Source: Neopusillimonas maritima
Lineage (GTDB): Bacteria; Pseudomonadota; Gammaproteobacteria; Burkholderiales; Burkholderiaceae_B
NCBI RefSeq assembly: GCF_003576595.1
Contig: NZ_NQOU01000009.1
Location: 1-43,992, forward strand
Direction of reading: 5' to 3'
DNA: 43,992 nt
Part shown: positions 42,832 to 43,992 of the stretch, in pieces
How positions within the stretch are numbered: the first letter of the stretch is position 1
Layout of the letters: each line of letters starts with the position of its first letter
Program-made: the position numbers and the translations under genes
Notes under the pieces: model-generated
Databases searched by the model: none
What the model was told of the DNA's origin: nothing
Seen by the model: the letters and a program-made list of their open reading frames with translations, nothing else

Positions 42832-43992
42832 TCAGGCTCTCAATCCAAGCGCGCGCAGGCATTCACCAATTTCGTCCAGTGCCTGCGGATTGGCCAACGC
42901 ATCGCGATTGTCTGCGCGGACAGACCCATTCACCAGGCGCGCCACCGCCAACTCCACTTTCTTGCCGCTGCGGGTGTAGGGGATATCGGGCACGGCCAGA
43001 ATATGACGCGGCACATGTCGTGGGCTGGCCCCTTCACGAATACGGGTGCGTAACTCCTTTACCAAGGCTTCACTTAACTCATGACCTTGAGCAGGAACAA
43101 TCAGTAGCACCACTTCCACATCGCCATCCACCTGACGCCCCACCACCAAGCTGTCTTTTACTGCGTCCACCGTTTCAACCTGGCGGTAGATTTCTGCGGT
43201 GCCAATGCGCACCCCGCCCGGGTTCAACGTGGCATCGGAGCGACCGTAGATAATAGCGCCGCCCGTCTCGGTGAATTCGATAAAGTCACCATGCGCCCAG
43301 ACACCCGGGTAGGTAACAAAGTACGCATCGCGATATCGGCTGCCGTCAGGGTCGTTCCAGAACGCCACCGGCATCGACGGCAAGGGCTCCCTGCACACCA
43401 GTTCACCCCGCCCGGCCTGCACCTCATGACCCTGGTCATCAAAGGCCGTCACGTCGGCCCCCAACATCTTGCCCTGAATCTCGCCCCGGTGGACCGGCAA
43501 TGTGGGGACGCACCCGACAAAGCAGCCGCAAATGTCGGTGCCCCCCGCAATGGAGCCTAATAATGCCTGCGGCACCCCGTCGGCATAAAACCAGTCGTAA
43601 TCTTCAGGCAACAACGGTGAGCCCGTAGAGAACACCACTCGCAGCTTTTGCAGACTATGAGTTTGCGCGGGCGTTAAATTGGCCTTGCGACACCCGGCAA
43701 TAAAGCGGGCACTGGTCCCAAAGTGTGTCACGCCCTCGTTCGCGGCCAGTTCCCACAGATAACTTAAATTCGGATACCCCGGAGAGCCATCGACCGTTAC
43801 CAGGCGCGCGCCCGTGAGCAGGCCCGACGCCTGCCAGTTCCACATCATCCAGCCGCAAGTGGTGAAATACATCAGGCTATCGCCCGGCCCGATGTCCCCA
43901 TGCAGCATAAGCTCTTTGGCATGGTTCAACAAAATGCCACCCGTGCCATGCACAATACACTTGGGCTTGCCGGTGGTGCCGGAAGAAAACAG
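42832..43992 (-). CDS. Acetoacetyl-CoA synthetase (5' end beyond window)
   Basis: The last 386 residues of an AMP-forming acyl-CoA synthetase of the acetoacetate-CoA ligase type. The fragment begins [19 protein letters not shown], the P-loop motif, so about the first 270 residues are missing. Acetoacetyl-CoA synthetase features are [31 protein letters not shown] (about 145-161), [14 protein letters not shown] and [22 protein letters not shown]. The catalytic lysine region SGKKVELAV is present. The enzyme would activate acetoacetate or a related ketoacid. Its position beside beta-oxidation genes fits a path ending in acetoacetate. No terminator with a T-run was noted in the gap after it. Confidence 0.9.
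   Translation of the reverse strand: MFSSGTTGKPKCIVHGTGGILLNHAKELMLHGDIGPGDSLMYFTTCGWMMWNWQASGLLTGARLVTVDGSPGYPNLSYLWELAANEGVTHFGTSARFIAGCRKANLTPAQTHSLQKLRVVFSTGSPLLPEDYDWFYADGVPQALLGSIAGGTDICGCFVGCVPTLPVHRGEIQGKMLGADVTAFDDQGHEVQAGRGELVCREPLPSMPVAFWNDPDGSRYRDAYFVTYPGVWAHGDFIEFTETGGAIIYGRSDATLNPGGVRIGTAEIYRQVETVDAVKDSLVVGRQVDGDVEVVLLIVPAQGHELSEALVKELRTRIREGASPRHVPRHILAVPDIPYTRSGKKVELAVARLVNGSVRADNRDALANPQALDEIGECLRALGLRA

Overview
The window looks like chromosomal DNA of a betaproteobacterium, most likely order Burkholderiales and probably family Alcaligenaceae. The evidence is the rpmI-rplT-pheS-pheT-ihfA-merR order, the gshB-EIIA-HPr-EI block without a sugar permease, an imuA-imuB-dnaE2 cassette, a yifB-ubiK-glnK-amtB neighbourhood, and the protein sequences themselves. 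Species cannot be fixed from this window alone.

Left part (1-9570). The window opens in what looks like the end of an IS21-type insertion sequence that has cut off a DUF924 gene. Next come a DUF985 cupin gene, a PBP7-type D-Ala-D-Ala endopeptidase with an NRDE-family protein, and a YpfH-type hydrolase that has lost its nucleophile serine. A perfect LexA box then precedes the SOS mutagenesis cassette imuA-imuB-dnaE2, followed by a YqeY-like protein and a hotdog thioesterase.

Middle part (9525-22183). This holds an Old Yellow Enzyme, a Ktr-type potassium uptake pair, a membrane GGDEF-EAL protein directly followed by an orphan PhnD-type periplasmic binding protein (possibly a sensor pair like NspS/MbaA), tRNA-Pro(GGG), a C-terminally truncated PgaA-like porin with no pgaBCD, and an Atm1-type ABC exporter. 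The most unusual gene is at 20014-21438: one reading frame joining a degenerate ECF sigma factor to an RskA-type membrane anti-sigma factor. A DUF455 ferritin-like protein follows.

Translation and nitrogen part (22183-38318). The usual thrS-infC-rpmI-rplT-pheST-ihfA-merR string is broken in two. thrS-infC (infC appears to start at AUC) lies at 35555-38061, and rpmI-rplT-pheST-ihfA-merR lies at 22183-27102 with its own strong promoter overlapping the yifB stop codon. Between them are yifB, ubiK, two small lipoproteins, glnK-amtB behind a sigma-54 promoter, ptsI-HPr-EIIA and gshB. A tRNA-Val(GAC) gene with a clear promoter stands upstream of thrS on the other strand.

Right part (38365-43992). 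All genes are on the minus strand and look catabolic: a LivJ-type binding protein, an acyl-CoA dehydrogenase, an enoyl-CoA hydratase, a 3-hydroxyacyl-CoA/carnitine dehydrogenase-like protein, and acetoacetyl-CoA synthetase cut by the window end. Together they suggest uptake and breakdown of a short or branched acyl compound; the substrate is unknown.
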